Below, one piece after another: positions 41,692-49,712 of a stretch of DNA of 64,000 nt. Position 1 is the first letter of the stretch, and the number at the start of each line of letters is the position of its first letter. The position numbers and the translations under genes are program-made. Below the pieces are notes generated by a model, which saw only the letters and a list, made by a program, of their open reading frames with translations, did no database searches and was not told where the DNA came from. This stretch comes from SR-FBR-E99 sp963732365 (GTDB lineage Bacteria; Bacteroidota; Bacteroidia; Bacteroidales; VadinHA17), in NCBI GenBank assembly GCA_963732365.1, contig CAVSZC010000001.1:62001-126000 (forward strand). The letters run 5' to 3'.

Positions 41692-44466
41692 ATGTCAAGG
41701 AAGAAAATTTTAGCTTCTCAGTTATTTATTGCGTTAATGCTGACCCCTGCAGCCGGACAGTCTCTTGAAAATATAGGAATAACGAAAGAGACAGGAGCGA
41801 GGGTGGTCAGGTTCATCCTTGATGACAGCACCATGGTGAATCTCACGGCCGGGAGACCGCTCTTCAGTCTCAGGATCGACGGTAACTATTATGAATCTGA
41901 TGATGTTGCTGCCGGACTTACAGGCAGCCGTTTCGTAATGATATTCCCGGGAGGGGTGGAGGCCGGGTTCACACCACGGAGCATGGACCGAAAAGGGTGG
42001 TATGCCGAACTTGTGATCCGCAATAACAGGAATGACACAATAACGATAAGTGACGTTGTCCCTTTCGGAGAGAACAGGGAAAATGCATTCATAACAGGTT
42101 ACGGCCCTCCCGACCTGGCAAGGGCTAACCTCTTTCTTCCGGGGAAGAGTCCTGTCAGAGTCATTTTACCTGACAATGCATGGGAGATGGGATTCTCTGC
42201 CTTTGATACCGATACTGCATTTTCCGTGTGTTCAGTTGCACGTCGCAGCCAGACTGACCTCGGAACAAAGAGAAGGTACGGAACAATACTTCCACCGGGG
42301 GCTTCGGTTTCCTATAACATATGGGCCGATGTTTACCGCGGACCATGGCAGGAAGGCCTCCGACTGATGTTCGCCGGCAGGTACCTCTATGACCTGGATA
42401 GCTTCAATGAATCACTGTACAACCGTGCTGACCTGAAGTGGATACGTTCCAGCTACCTCATTATACTCCAGATGGCATGGGACAGAGAGTTCTATGACAG
42501 GCTTGCCGGAGCCCCGGGCTTCAGCAAATTCCTTTCATCATACAACAATATCTTCGGACATGTTGATGTGTACGGCATCTGGCCTACATGGCCACGACTG
42601 GGCCTGGATGAGAGGAACCAGTGGGACCTTTACCGTGACCTCCCCGGAGGAACAGAAGGTCTGAGAACCATCAGCAGGCAGGCCAGGCTTGACGGCTGCA
42701 GGTTCTTCATCGCTTATAACCCGTGGGACAGAAGCACAAGGGAGGAGAATCATCACAGGGGTATGGCTGAAATGATTGCCGCTACTGAAGCTGACGGTGT
42801 TGTACTTGACACACAGGGCAGCTCAAGCGCCGAACTTCAGCAGGCTGCTGATTCGGTGAGAGAGGGCGTCGTCATGTTCTCCGAAGGGATGGCTGTTGTA
42901 AAAGATATGCCCGGAATAATATCCGGAAGAGTGCACAATGCACTGTTCCTCAGCCCCGAACTGAACCTCAATAAGCTCATAAGACCTGATTTTGCAATAT
43001 TCAGGGTGGCTGACGTGGGCGAAGATATACTTCACCGCGAGATCTCCGTTGCCTTATTCAACGGTTACGGAACAGAATTGAACCTCTTCCGCGCAGGAGG
43101 GAGGGGAGATGAATATTCAGCTGATCTTCAGTATCTTGCAAGAACCACATTCCTCCTCAGGCAAAACAGCGATGCTTTCCTTGACAAAGAATGGACACCC
43201 CTTATTGAGAGTGAATCGGACAAGGTCTATATCAACCGGTGGAAAGCAGGTGACAAGATACTGTACACAGTCCTCAATATGGATCATAACGGTGCTGATG
43301 GCCCAATGTTCAGGTCAGAGGAGAGGGAAGGAACACACCTCGTCAGTCTATGGCATCATGAGGAGATCGCTTCGGTGGCATCGGGCGCCGTTGCGATGGT
43401 CCCTGTCAGAACCGCAGGATGGTCTCAGGAGTATGACGGCACCAGGCGAGAGAGTTCTGTAGACTGCATCGCACTTCTGCCGGAGCTGATTGAGGCAGAG
43501 CTAAAAGGCACCACGCTTCGTCTGAAGACCCAAAGCCGGGGAACAGTGTCACTGTGGAAGGGGTCTCCAGGTTATGAAAACAGCCCTGTCGATATCAATG
43601 CGCCTGTGGATACGGTTATTTTCACAGACGACCTGTTCGGCATGATGGAAGGGAAGATTGTCATTCAGCTTACCGATGAAGGACTTCTGCTTGACGAAAG
43701 GGTTGTCAGGATAACAGGAGGAAAGCCATGGCTGGTATCGGAGACGATACGCACACAGCCGGCTGCCGGTATTGCTGAAGGGATGGTACTTGTGCCGGCT
43801 GCAACCCTGAGGTACAAACTGAAGTCAAACGACGATTTTATCGTTTACCCCTCGGCGGAGGAGGAGAGTGTTGTCAGCATCGACAGCCTTCTGGTAGACA
43901 AGTACCCTGTCACCAATGACGAGTTTCTCCGGTTTATAAGGGAAAGCAGGTATATCCCTGATGACACTTCCAGCTACCTGAAGCACTGGGTTGACGGTAT
44001 GCCTGTCCCTGGACAGGAGAAATATCCGGTGGTTTATGTAAGTATGAGGGACGCTGAAGCCTATGCCCGGTGGGCAGGCAAGAGACTGCCCACGGAAGCC
44101 GAGTGGCAGCTGGCCGCGCAGGGAACCGACAAAAGGCTGTGGCCGTGGGGCAATGACTTTCATGCAACCAAATGCAACAACGCCTTCGGCAGACCTACTC
44201 CCGTCGATGCCTTCCCGAAGGGAGAGAGCCCCTACGGAGTAGCAGATCTTGTGGGAAACGTGTGGCAGATGACTGCTGACGTCTATTGCAACGGAGCATA
44301 CTATTTCAATATTATCAGGGGAGGCAGCTTCTTCAGGCCTGAATCAAGCTTCTGGTATATCCGGGGAGGCCCGCAGTCTCTCGACATGAGACAGATGCAG
44401 CTGCTGGTCTCTGACGGCTATGACAGAAGCTCAACCGTCGGATTCAGGTGCGTGCGGGATTTGTAG
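41692..44466 (+). CDS. Exported glycoside-hydrolase-like protein fused to an FGE-like (SUMF1) domain
   Basis: A 924-residue exported protein with a signal peptide to about residue 22. An N-terminal beta-sandwich (about 25-215) leads into a TIM-barrel-like region (about 250-510) with DVYGIWPTWPRL, FIAYNPWD, ADGVVLDTQGSSS and VVMFSEGM, where the Asp and Glu could be catalytic; I cannot name the GH family. A beta domain follows. Residues about 690-924 match the formylglycine-generating-enzyme fold: VDKYPVTNDEFLRFI, RLPTEAEWQLAA, GVADLVGNVWQMTAD, IIRGGSFF and GFRCVRD. The two cysteines that bind copper in true FGEs are absent: GGSFF is followed by RPESSFWYIRGG. So this domain is probably structural or binding. 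There is no sulfatase nearby. Confidence 0.82.
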   Translation: MSRKKILASQLFIALMLTPAAGQSLENIGITKETGARVVRFILDDSTMVNLTAGRPLFSLRIDGNYYESDDVAAGLTGSRFVMIFPGGVEAGFTPRSMDRKGWYAELVIRNNRNDTITISDVVPFGENRENAFITGYGPPDLARANLFLPGKSPVRVILPDNAWEMGFSAFDTDTAFSVCSVARRSQTDLGTKRRYGTILPPGASVSYNIWADVYRGPWQEGLRLMFAGRYLYDLDSFNESLYNRADLKWIRSSYLIILQMAWDREFYDRLAGAPGFSKFLSSYNNIFGHVDVYGIWPTWPRLGLDERNQWDLYRDLPGGTEGLRTISRQARLDGCRFFIAYNPWDRSTREENHHRGMAEMIAATEADGVVLDTQGSSSAELQQAADSVREGVVMFSEGMAVVKDMPGIISGRVHNALFLSPELNLNKLIRPDFAIFRVADVGEDILHREISVALFNGYGTELNLFRAGGRGDEYSADLQYLARTTFLLRQNSDAFLDKEWTPLIESESDKVYINRWKAGDKILYTVLNMDHNGADGPMFRSEEREGTHLVSLWHHEEIASVASGAVAMVPVRTAGWSQEYDGTRRESSVDCIALLPELIEAELKGTTLRLKTQSRGTVSLWKGSPGYENSPVDINAPVDTVIFTDDLFGMMEGKIVIQLTDEGLLLDERVVRITGGKPWLVSETIRTQPAAGIAEGMVLVPAATLRYKLKSNDDFIVYPSAEEESVVSIDSLLVDKYPVTNDEFLRFIRESRYIPDDTSSYLKHWVDGMPVPGQEKYPVVYVSMRDAEAYARWAGKRLPTEAEWQLAAQGTDKRLWPWGNDFHATKCNNAFGRPTPVDAFPKGESPYGVADLVGNVWQMTADVYCNGAYYFNIIRGGSFFRPESSFWYIRGGPQSLDMRQMQLLVSDGYDRSSTVGFRCVRDL

Positions 44467-44470
44467 CAGG

Positions 44471-44519
44471 GAGCAAGGGGCAAGGGGCAAGGGGCAAGGG
44501 GCAAGGAGCAAGGGGCAGG
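44471..44519. repeat. Seven-base tandem repeat, about seven copies
   Basis: Units read GAGCAAG, four times GGGCAAG, GAGCAAG, then GGGCAGG. It lies between the stop of the FGE fusion and galK. A second short repeat, ATTGCACG twice, follows at 44533-44548. No coding role; such G-rich 7-mers vary in copy number between strains in many bacteria. Confidence 0.9.
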
Positions 44520-44559
44520 CAGTAGGTGCATAATTGCACGATTGCACGATTGAATGGCT

Positions 44560-45729
44560 TCAGCCAATCCGCCTGGCACCGTCACCAATACCTGGCAGGT
44601 AGAAGTCAGCCCTGAGGCCCGTCTTCTCAGTGTACACGGCGCCAAGTTTTTCTATGAAGCTGCCAGCATGGTCACCTTCGACAATCGAAACGGTGCACCC
44701 TCCGAACCCGGCTCCGGTCATCCTCGTGCCTGTTACTCCCGGCAGCCTGCGCCCTTCATAGACCAGAGTGTCAAGTTCCACTCCTGTCACTTCATAATCG
44801 GTGCACAGTGAGTCGTGTGATTCGTTCATCAGCCTGCCAAAGGTCTCAATATCATCTTTTTCCAGGGCATTTATGGCACCGAGGGTTCTGGCATTCTCAG
44901 TTATGACATGCCTTGCTCTCCTTCTTACCACCTCGTCAGGGATGCACTTATCGAGCAGCGAGAGGTCATTGACGGTGAGTTCGCTCAGATTACTTATTCT
45001 CCGGTGTGTTGAAATCAATTCCACGGCCCTTTCGCATTCTGATCGCCTCTCATTGTACTTTGAGTCGGTCAGCCCCCTCCGCTTGTTTGTATTTGTAATT
45101 ATAAGACGTCTGGTGCCGAGCCGCAGAGGAGCATATTTATATTCAAGAGTGTCACAGTTAAGATTGATGGCATGGTCTTTTCTGCCGAAGGCGACAGCGA
45201 ACTGGTCCATTATTCCGCAGTTCATGCCCACAAATAGATTTTCAGCCCTCTGTCCAATCTTCACCAGCTCCATAGTATCCAGTCGTGAAGCTGTGAGGTC
45301 GTTCATCGCCACCGCCATGACCAATTCAATTGAGGCTGATGATGAGAGTCCGGCGCCGTTGGGAATATCACCGTAAAACAGAAGCTCGAGCCCTGGTGCT
45401 GAAATCCCTTTCTTCGCAAACTCGTTAATAACGCCAACAGGATAATTGGTCCAGCTTCCCTGAATCGCAGTGTATGAAGAGCTTACGCTTATGACGGTGT
45501 CACCCGGAAAATTTAGACTGGCGAGCCTTATCTCAGGTTTTTCGATTTTTCTCGCAACCAGCGAGGTGCCAAAATCAAGGGCACACGGGAAGACGTAGCC
45601 CCCGTTGTAGTCAGTGTGCTCACCAATGAGATTAACCCGGCCGGGGGAATAAAAAACAACAGGGTCTTTTGCCCTGTCACCAAATTTTCTGAAGAACTCT
45701 TCCTTCATGAAGTTGATATCAGCCTTCAT
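44560..45729 (-). CDS. galK: Galactokinase
   Basis: GHMP-family kinase making galactose-1-phosphate for the Leloir pathway. Motifs: GRVNLIGEHTDYNGGYVFPCAL near residues 30-50, the ATP loop GAGLSSSASIELVMAVAMN near 125-143, and the C-terminal TRMTGAGFGGCTVSIVE. The 389 residues are full length. Its ATG overlaps the dnaA stop as ATGA, tying a sugar kinase to the replication initiator. No galT, galE or galM is nearby. Confidence 0.95.
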   Translation of the reverse strand: MKADINFMKEEFFRKFGDRAKDPVVFYSPGRVNLIGEHTDYNGGYVFPCALDFGTSLVARKIEKPEIRLASLNFPGDTVISVSSSYTAIQGSWTNYPVGVINEFAKKGISAPGLELLFYGDIPNGAGLSSSASIELVMAVAMNDLTASRLDTMELVKIGQRAENLFVGMNCGIMDQFAVAFGRKDHAINLNCDTLEYKYAPLRLGTRRLIITNTNKRRGLTDSKYNERRSECERAVELISTHRRISNLSELTVNDLSLLDKCIPDEVVRRRARHVITENARTLGAINALEKDDIETFGRLMNESHDSLCTDYEVTGVELDTLVYEGRRLPGVTGTRMTGAGFGGCTVSIVEGDHAGSFIEKLGAVYTEKTGLRADFYLPGIGDGARRIG

Positions 45730-47156
45730 ACTTTTAACTTCTTTTCAATCTCAACAATCTGGTTCCTGAAGTGACGGTCAGTGTCGATAAGGTTATTGAC
45801 AGTCTTGCAGGCATGGAGGACGGTGGCGTGGTCCTTACCTCCGATGCATGATCCGATGCTGGCAAGCGATGCCTTGGTAAGATTCTTTGAAAAATACATT
45901 GAGACCTGTCTTGCCTGTACTATTTCTCTCTTCCTCGTTTTGCCCTGCATCTGGTCGACAGGTATCTTGTAATACTCACATACCACTTTCTGTATGTAAT
46001 CAATGGTGATCTCCCTGCGCTGAGTGTTGACAAGCCTGTCAACCATCTGGCGCGCAAGCTCAAGGGTTACCTCCTTGCGGTTAAGTGTCGACTGTGCATA
46101 GAGAGAGATGAGCCCTGATTCAAGCTCCCGGATATTTGACGAAATGTTTTCGGCGAGGAATTCAAAGATCTCTTCAGGAAGCTCAATTCCGTCATTGTAG
46201 GCTTTCTTCCTCAGTATCGCAAGCCTGGTCTCATAATCAGGCTTCTGCAGATCAGCCAGGAGCCCCCATTTGAAACGTGACAACAGTCTTTGTTCCATCC
46301 CCTGTAACTCAACGGGAGGCTTATCACAGGTGAGTATAAGTTGCTTCCCTGACTGATGAAGGTGATTGAAGATGTGAAAGAAGGTGTCCTGTGTCTTTTC
46401 CTTACCGGCAAATTCATGCACATCATCAATGATGAGCACATCGATCATCTGGTAGAAATGAAGGAAGTCGTTCTTGTTGTTATTCCTTATTGACTCTACA
46501 AACTGAGTCTGGAACTTGTTGGCATTGACATAAAGAACGGTCTTGTCAGGGTGCTTCTCTTTTACAAGTATTCCAATAGCCTGCACAAGGTGAGTCTTGC
46601 CAAGCCCGGAGTCGCCGTAAATCATCAACGGATTAAAAGCGGTGCCTCCCGGGTTATTCCCGACAGCAATACCGGCAGACCGTGCGAGCCTGTTGCAATC
46701 ACCTTCAACGAAATTGGCAAAGGAGTAATCAGGATTAAGCCTTGGATCAAAGTGCAGCTTCTTGATACCGGGAATTATAAACGGATTCCTGATGGCAGGC
46801 TGAGTTACCTCAAAAGGAACCTGCATCGGCTTGTTTTGAAGATCAGCCTTATTCCTCGAGGGGTATTTTACAGTATAGGGCTTGCCGTTGGCGAAACTTG
46901 AGTTTTCCATAATGATATTGTACTCAAGCTTGGCATCATTGCCTATCTCACGTCTTAAGGTCTTGCGAAGGATGTCAATATACTGTTCCTCAAGGTATTC
47001 ATAAAAGAAAGGACTGGGTACCTGAATTGTCAGGATATTCTTTTCGAGCCTCAGCGGTACAATAGGCTCAAACCAGGTCTTGAAACTTGCGCTGGGAATT
47101 ATGTCGCGGATTATATCCAGACAGTTATTCCAAACCTCATCGTGCGACTTGTTCAT
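45726..47156 (-). CDS. dnaA: Chromosomal replication initiator protein DnaA
   Basis: AAA+ initiator that melts the origin. The N-terminal domain I is about residues 1-85 (WNNCLDIIRDII), with a linker to about 130, then the AAA+ core with Walker A GDSGLGKTHLVQAIG near 181, Walker B VLIIDDVHEFAGKEKTQDTFF and sensor motifs. The C-terminal DNA-binding domain has RKREIVQARQVSMYFSKNLTKASLASIG and GGKDHATVLHACKTV. 476 residues. It lies between an AT-rich gap of 328 bases and galK, without dnaN or recF beside it. Confidence 0.97.
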   Translation of the reverse strand: MNKSHDEVWNNCLDIIRDIIPSASFKTWFEPIVPLRLEKNILTIQVPSPFFYEYLEEQYIDILRKTLRREIGNDAKLEYNIIMENSSFANGKPYTVKYPSRNKADLQNKPMQVPFEVTQPAIRNPFIIPGIKKLHFDPRLNPDYSFANFVEGDCNRLARSAGIAVGNNPGGTAFNPLMIYGDSGLGKTHLVQAIGILVKEKHPDKTVLYVNANKFQTQFVESIRNNNKNDFLHFYQMIDVLIIDDVHEFAGKEKTQDTFFHIFNHLHQSGKQLILTCDKPPVELQGMEQRLLSRFKWGLLADLQKPDYETRLAILRKKAYNDGIELPEEIFEFLAENISSNIRELESGLISLYAQSTLNRKEVTLELARQMVDRLVNTQRREITIDYIQKVVCEYYKIPVDQMQGKTRKREIVQARQVSMYFSKNLTKASLASIGSCIGGKDHATVLHACKTVNNLIDTDRHFRNQIVEIEKKLKV

Positions 47157-47484
47157 TCAGATAAAAATTCTAAGAAATCCTTATAATAAACTTGTGGTGC
47201 TGAAACCCGGGACAATATTTGTAAAAAAAAAAGTAAAAAAAAAAATTATTTTCGCTTGACTTTTACATTTATTTTATACTGTTCAGACCATCAGCCCATT
47301 ATAGTATCAAAAAAAAATTAAAAAAATATTTAATTGATAATCAGATATTTATGATGGAGGCTATGTGTTACAGGCAATTATAAATCAGAAGATAACGATA
47401 TCCTTTATTTACCTGTGACTGCCGGTAAAAAAGGCATCCTCTGCAAGGGGGTGATTTAGTTTTGTTTATCATTATTTCCGCAAA
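47157..47484. other. AT-rich gap upstream of dnaA, no gene seen
   Basis: This 328-base stretch has several long A or T runs (for example near 47223-47246 and 47310-47330) and no convincing reading frame. It must hold the dnaA promoter, but no exact TAnnTTTG box is visible. I looked for DnaA boxes (TTATCCACA) on both strands and found none within one or two mismatches in a cluster, so there is no evidence for oriC here beyond AT content and position. Confidence 0.4.
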
Positions 47485-48429
47485 TTACTTATCGTTTTTG
47501 CCGAAAAGGGAGAAGTGCACATATCTTTTAGGATTTTCCTGCATATCCTTTAAAAGCTGATCGAGGCTGTAAAGAGTATTGCTGAGATTAGTATAGAGGC
47601 TGTCATCTGTCATCAGTTTGCCTGCTGACCCTTCTCCGCTGCTTATCCCAGACAGTATCTCATCTAAACTATTGATTGATGATTTGAGGGAGGCCAGGGA
47701 TGATGAGAGATCCGCAGAGGCGATTGTGTCAGAAATTGCTGAAAGGTTCTTTATTGCCGAATCTATTGACGAGCTGTTTGCTGAAAGCACTGCGGTGAAC
47801 TTCTGCATATCTTCCAATGCATCCATGATGGTCACCTTTTCTTTTTCAGATATCTCTCGCAGATTGGCAGTTATGCCGTTTATATTAGCCACAGCGGATT
47901 GTATGTCTGATGCCATTTTCGGTGTGAACAGGTCATTGATGGAGGCGATCAGTGAATCGAGTTCCACAATCATGTCTGTTATGTTGCCTTCGATAGGGGC
48001 CAGTGACGCACCCAGCTTGTCAATTATTGATGTGGCCACATAACCGCTAAGGGTATCATGGTTTTGATGCATTTCATTGCTGTCGCCCATCCTGAGTACT
48101 ATTTTCATACCGGCAATAAGGGTTGCAGTAGTGATCTCAGCGGCAGTACCTTTAGGGATATCAAATTCCTTGTCGACAGATATTGCGACCGCAAGCCTTC
48201 CTGTTCCGTCATTAATAAGTTGGATATCCTGCACAATGCCTGCCTGATAACCGTTTATCTCCACGGGGCTCGATTCCTTAAGGCCGCTTATGTCCTGGTA
48301 AACAATATTATAGGTGTCGGTCCTGGTGAACAGTTCACTCCCCTTGAGAAAACTGTAGAGCCATATGAAGGCGGCAATGGTTATCAGGGCTACAGCACCG
48401 ACTTTTACTTCATGAGAGATCTTTTTCAT
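47485..48429 (-). CDS. MlaD/MCE-family lipid transport protein
   Basis: Inner-membrane-anchored periplasmic protein. The ATG at 48429 gives MKKISHEVKVGAVALI, the usual MCE start, with a transmembrane helix about residues 10-30. The MCE domain (about 40-115) includes ISGLKESSPVEINGYQAGIVQDI and ATLIAGMKIVLRMG. The remaining 190 residues are a long helical, Ser/Leu/Ile-rich coiled coil. MCE proteins carry phospholipids between membranes. An earlier ATG at 48456 lies inside the amidase gene. The amidase stop is one base before this start, so the two are coupled. No mlaE/mlaF ATPase is in the window. Confidence 0.92.
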   Translation of the reverse strand: MKKISHEVKVGAVALITIAAFIWLYSFLKGSELFTRTDTYNIVYQDISGLKESSPVEINGYQAGIVQDIQLINDGTGRLAVAISVDKEFDIPKGTAAEITTATLIAGMKIVLRMGDSNEMHQNHDTLSGYVATSIIDKLGASLAPIEGNITDMIVELDSLIASINDLFTPKMASDIQSAVANINGITANLREISEKEKVTIMDALEDMQKFTAVLSANSSSIDSAIKNLSAISDTIASADLSSSLASLKSSINSLDEILSGISSGEGSAGKLMTDDSLYTNLSNTLYSLDQLLKDMQENPKRYVHFSLFGKNDK

Positions 48430-48430
48430 T

Positions 48431-49687
48431 TTACTGTTTCTTGTTTTCTGTTGCATTGATGGCCTCCTTCAGAGGTATTATCTTTCCGTCCTTTAGGGCA
48501 ATAACGAATGCGTCCGGATATATTGACGTTATCGACCTGCGATAATCGAGTGCCTTTTCATAATCTGTGAATTTTCCTGCTCCGAACTTAATCCTCTCGC
48601 CGTCAACAATTCTTGTGACAGTTTCAATGCCCTTGAAATCAGGTTGTTTAGCCGTCGATCCTGCAGGCACTGCAGCTATCTGCACCATGAAGAGGGTATT
48701 CACGGCTGGCTTGGCAGTGCTCTTCGGCGCCTGGGTTGCAACAGGGGCACTGGCTGATGCGGTGAGTATCAGTTCATTTGAACTGTCAGCAGCATCGGTC
48801 CGTATCACCGCCGGTGCAGGCTCATTGGCGACCGGCGTCTTTGAGGCGACCCCCGAACGGCTGTCAATGGTATGCTTATAGTCCCTGAATGACCTGTAGA
48901 TGGCAGAGGCAAGGTAGTCCTGCCCCTCTGCAGAAACCAGGTATTTTTCTTCGGCGGGATTGGTAATGAACCCCAATTCAATTAATACCGACGGCATCGT
49001 GCTGCGCCATAAGACAACGAAGCCTGCCTGTTTTACGCCACGGTCAAAACGGCCTACCCTGTCCCTGAACTGATCCTGCAGCAGCGAGGCATACTCAGTA
49101 CTTTGCTTGAGATAAGTATTCTGCATGAGTGAGAAGATGATGAACGATTCCACCGAATTGGGGTCATAACCCTCATATTTGGTTTCGTAGTCTTCCTCAA
49201 ACGTGATAACGGAGTTCTCCTTCATTGCAACCTTAAGGTTTGCCTCATTCTGTGTAGGACCGAAGACATAGGTCTCGATACCATGGGGCTGCTTGTCTTT
49301 CCATGCATTTGAGTGAATGGAGATGAACAGATCGGCTTTGTGCTTGTTGGCTATTGCAGCTCTTTCGTCCAGGCCCAGAAATGTATCATTATCCCTGGTG
49401 TATACCACCTTGACGTCTTTGAGGTTCTCCGATATATATTTTCCTGTTTTCAGAGCCACCGCAAGGTTAATATTCTTCTCCTTTGATTTGGAATATCCGA
49501 TAGACCCGGGATCTTTACCACCGTGCCCCGCATCAATAACAACAACCCATTCCTTCTCATCCGGTACTGCATGTGAGAAGACCTTTGCTGGCATGGTAAT
49601 TGCGGCCATGATAACGGCACAGAGCAGAATATCTCTTCCCCCGCTTATTTTGGTCTTTTGCCGCATTACTGCTTTGCGAATTTTCAT
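48431..49687 (-). CDS. N-acetylmuramoyl-L-alanine amidase (Amidase_3)
   Basis: Zinc enzyme cutting the peptide from MurNAc in the cell wall, important for daughter-cell separation. It has a signal peptide, then the Amidase_3 domain: VVIDAGHGGKDPGSIG (zinc His), NINLAVALKTGKYI, SIHSNAW (zinc His) and VLIELGFITNPAEEKYL (catalytic Glu). A Pro/Ala-rich linker follows near 285-335, then a SPOR-like C-terminal segment (FMVQIAAVPAGS ... FGAGKFTDYEKALDYRRSI) that would bind glycan at the septum. Possible starts are 49705, 49687 and 49666; 49687 gives a balanced signal peptide. The promoter box at 49729 rules out the ATG at 49786. Confidence 0.93.
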   Translation of the reverse strand: MKIRKAVMRQKTKISGGRDILLCAVIMAAITMPAKVFSHAVPDEKEWVVVIDAGHGGKDPGSIGYSKSKEKNINLAVALKTGKYISENLKDVKVVYTRDNDTFLGLDERAAIANKHKADLFISIHSNAWKDKQPHGIETYVFGPTQNEANLKVAMKENSVITFEEDYETKYEGYDPNSVESFIIFSLMQNTYLKQSTEYASLLQDQFRDRVGRFDRGVKQAGFVVLWRSTMPSVLIELGFITNPAEEKYLVSAEGQDYLASAIYRSFRDYKHTIDSRSGVASKTPVANEPAPAVIRTDAADSSNELILTASASAPVATQAPKSTAKPAVNTLFMVQIAAVPAGSTAKQPDFKGIETVTRIVDGERIKFGAGKFTDYEKALDYRRSITSIYPDAFVIALKDGKIIPLKEAINATENKKQ

Positions 49688-49695
49688 TAGTTTTG
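49688..49695 (+). promoter_or_regulatory. lptD promoter, -7 box TAGTTTTG
   Basis: TAGTTTTG ends 17 bases before the lptD ATG at 49713. It lies downstream of the opposing amidase promoter, so the two transcripts would overlap at their 5' ends. Confidence 0.5.
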
Positions 49696-49712
49696 TCGCT
49701 GGCATGCCTTTT

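Noticed and set aside
44471..44519. CRISPR-like array
   Set aside because: Units are 7 bases and contiguous with no spacers, so it is a simple tandem repeat.
47396..47450. Terminator after the MCE gene
   Set aside because: Only TGCC/GGCA could pair around a T-run, too weak to call.
47157..47484. Origin of replication beside dnaA
   Set aside because: AT-rich, but no cluster of DnaA boxes on either strand; only a weak positional argument remains, so I did not call oriC.
49317..49712. Upstream extension of the lptD frame by 132 codons
   Set aside because: It is the antisense of the amidase N-terminal region, and a signal peptide and promoter box place the true start near 49713.
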